Positions 5,312 through 5,559 of a stretch of DNA of 5,559 nucleotides are shown here, piece after piece. The position numbers were made by a program, and so were the translations under genes. The notes beneath the pieces were generated by a model. The model ran no database searches. It was not told where the DNA came from and worked only from the letters and a program-made list of their open reading frames with translations. Position 1 is the first letter of the stretch; the number at the start of each line of letters is the position of its first letter. The stretch comes from Brachyspira pilosicoli (GTDB lineage Bacteria > Spirochaetota > Brachyspiria > Brachyspirales > Brachyspiraceae). The DNA is taken from the NCBI RefSeq assembly GCF_019402445.1, contig NZ_SRZM01000056.1:1-5559 (forward strand), given 5' to 3'.

Positions 5312-5559
5312 ATGAAAAAGATAGAATATTATATTGATTATATATTTGAAGAAAATCAAGAAGATATTAAACAATATGTATTAAAACAAACAGATGTTAT
5401 AAACTTTAAAATAAATAAAAATAATATATCAAATGATAAATCTGTATACTCTAAAATAGTAGAAAAATACTTTCAAAAAGATGATGATAATGATTATGTG
5501 ATTAGACTATTTAAAATTATTTCATTATATGATATAGATAATATTTATATATTTGAAGC
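5312..5559 (+). CDS. Unrecognised protein, 5' part only
   Basis: An open frame starts at ATG 5312 and runs without a stop to the window edge (82 full codons). It begins MKKIEYYIDYIFEENQED and is rich in Ile, Lys, Asn, Asp and Tyr. It has no signal peptide or long hydrophobic run, so a cytoplasmic protein is likely. The start lies 19 nt after the preceding stop, and I see no Shine-Dalgarno in the gap, unlike the other genes here; translational coupling to the upstream gene is one explanation. No other in-frame ATG exists in the visible part. I do not recognise the family. Confidence 0.65.
   Translation, partial: MKKIEYYIDYIFEENQEDIKQYVLKQTDVINFKINKNNISNDKSVYSKIVEKYFQKDDDNDYVIRLFKIISLYDIDNIYIFE

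Noticed and set aside
1..5559. CRISPR array, defence system or mobile element
   Set aside because: No regularly spaced repeats, transposase, integrase, toxin-antitoxin pair or nuclease module is visible; the genes are metabolic, repair or exported proteins.

Overview
The window is strongly AT-rich DNA with A/T-ending codons, short basic signal peptides and SD-type ribosome sites (GGAG/AAGGAG). Taken together, the gene types and the recurrent structured intergenic sequence look most like a host-associated spirochaete of the genus Brachyspira. That assignment is by recognition, not by a database search. All supported genes lie on the + strand.

Layout: positions 1-312 hold no gene. They contain two copies of a CCG-N2-CGGTAA dyad site, two G-rich islands, a 13-bp direct repeat and a good sigma70-type promoter. 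Next come a class II fructose-bisphosphate aldolase (fba, 313-1275) and, 24 nt later, a 30-codon gene for a very basic small protein (1300-1392). A strong intrinsic terminator (1403-1441) closes this unit. A SAM hydroxide adenosyltransferase-family protein with a lipoprotein signal peptide follows (1561-2469), then a hairpin, then a family 4 Fe-S uracil-DNA glycosylase (best start 2651, end 3235). Positions 3236-3552 have no gene but are dense in short repeats and hairpins. The last part carries an exported ankyrin-repeat protein (TTG start, 3553-4389), an exported protein with an LPP20/FlgT-like C-terminal domain (4453-5292), and the 5' part of an unrecognised gene that runs off the window (5312 onward).

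How the genes relate: fba and the small basic gene look like one transcript. The aldolase is central glycolysis and the small protein may be ribosome-associated (inference). The SAM hydrolase and the glycosylase look like independent housekeeping or maintenance genes separated by a hairpin. The ankyrin, LPP20/FlgT-like and partial genes are closely spaced with no obvious terminator between them, and the first two encode exported proteins, so an envelope-related operon is possible. I see no mobile element, tRNA, rRNA, CRISPR array or defence system. The most interesting unexplained signals are the 30-aa protein, the paired dyad sites upstream of fba, the extracytoplasmic SAM hydrolase and the repeat-rich 3236-3552 spacer.
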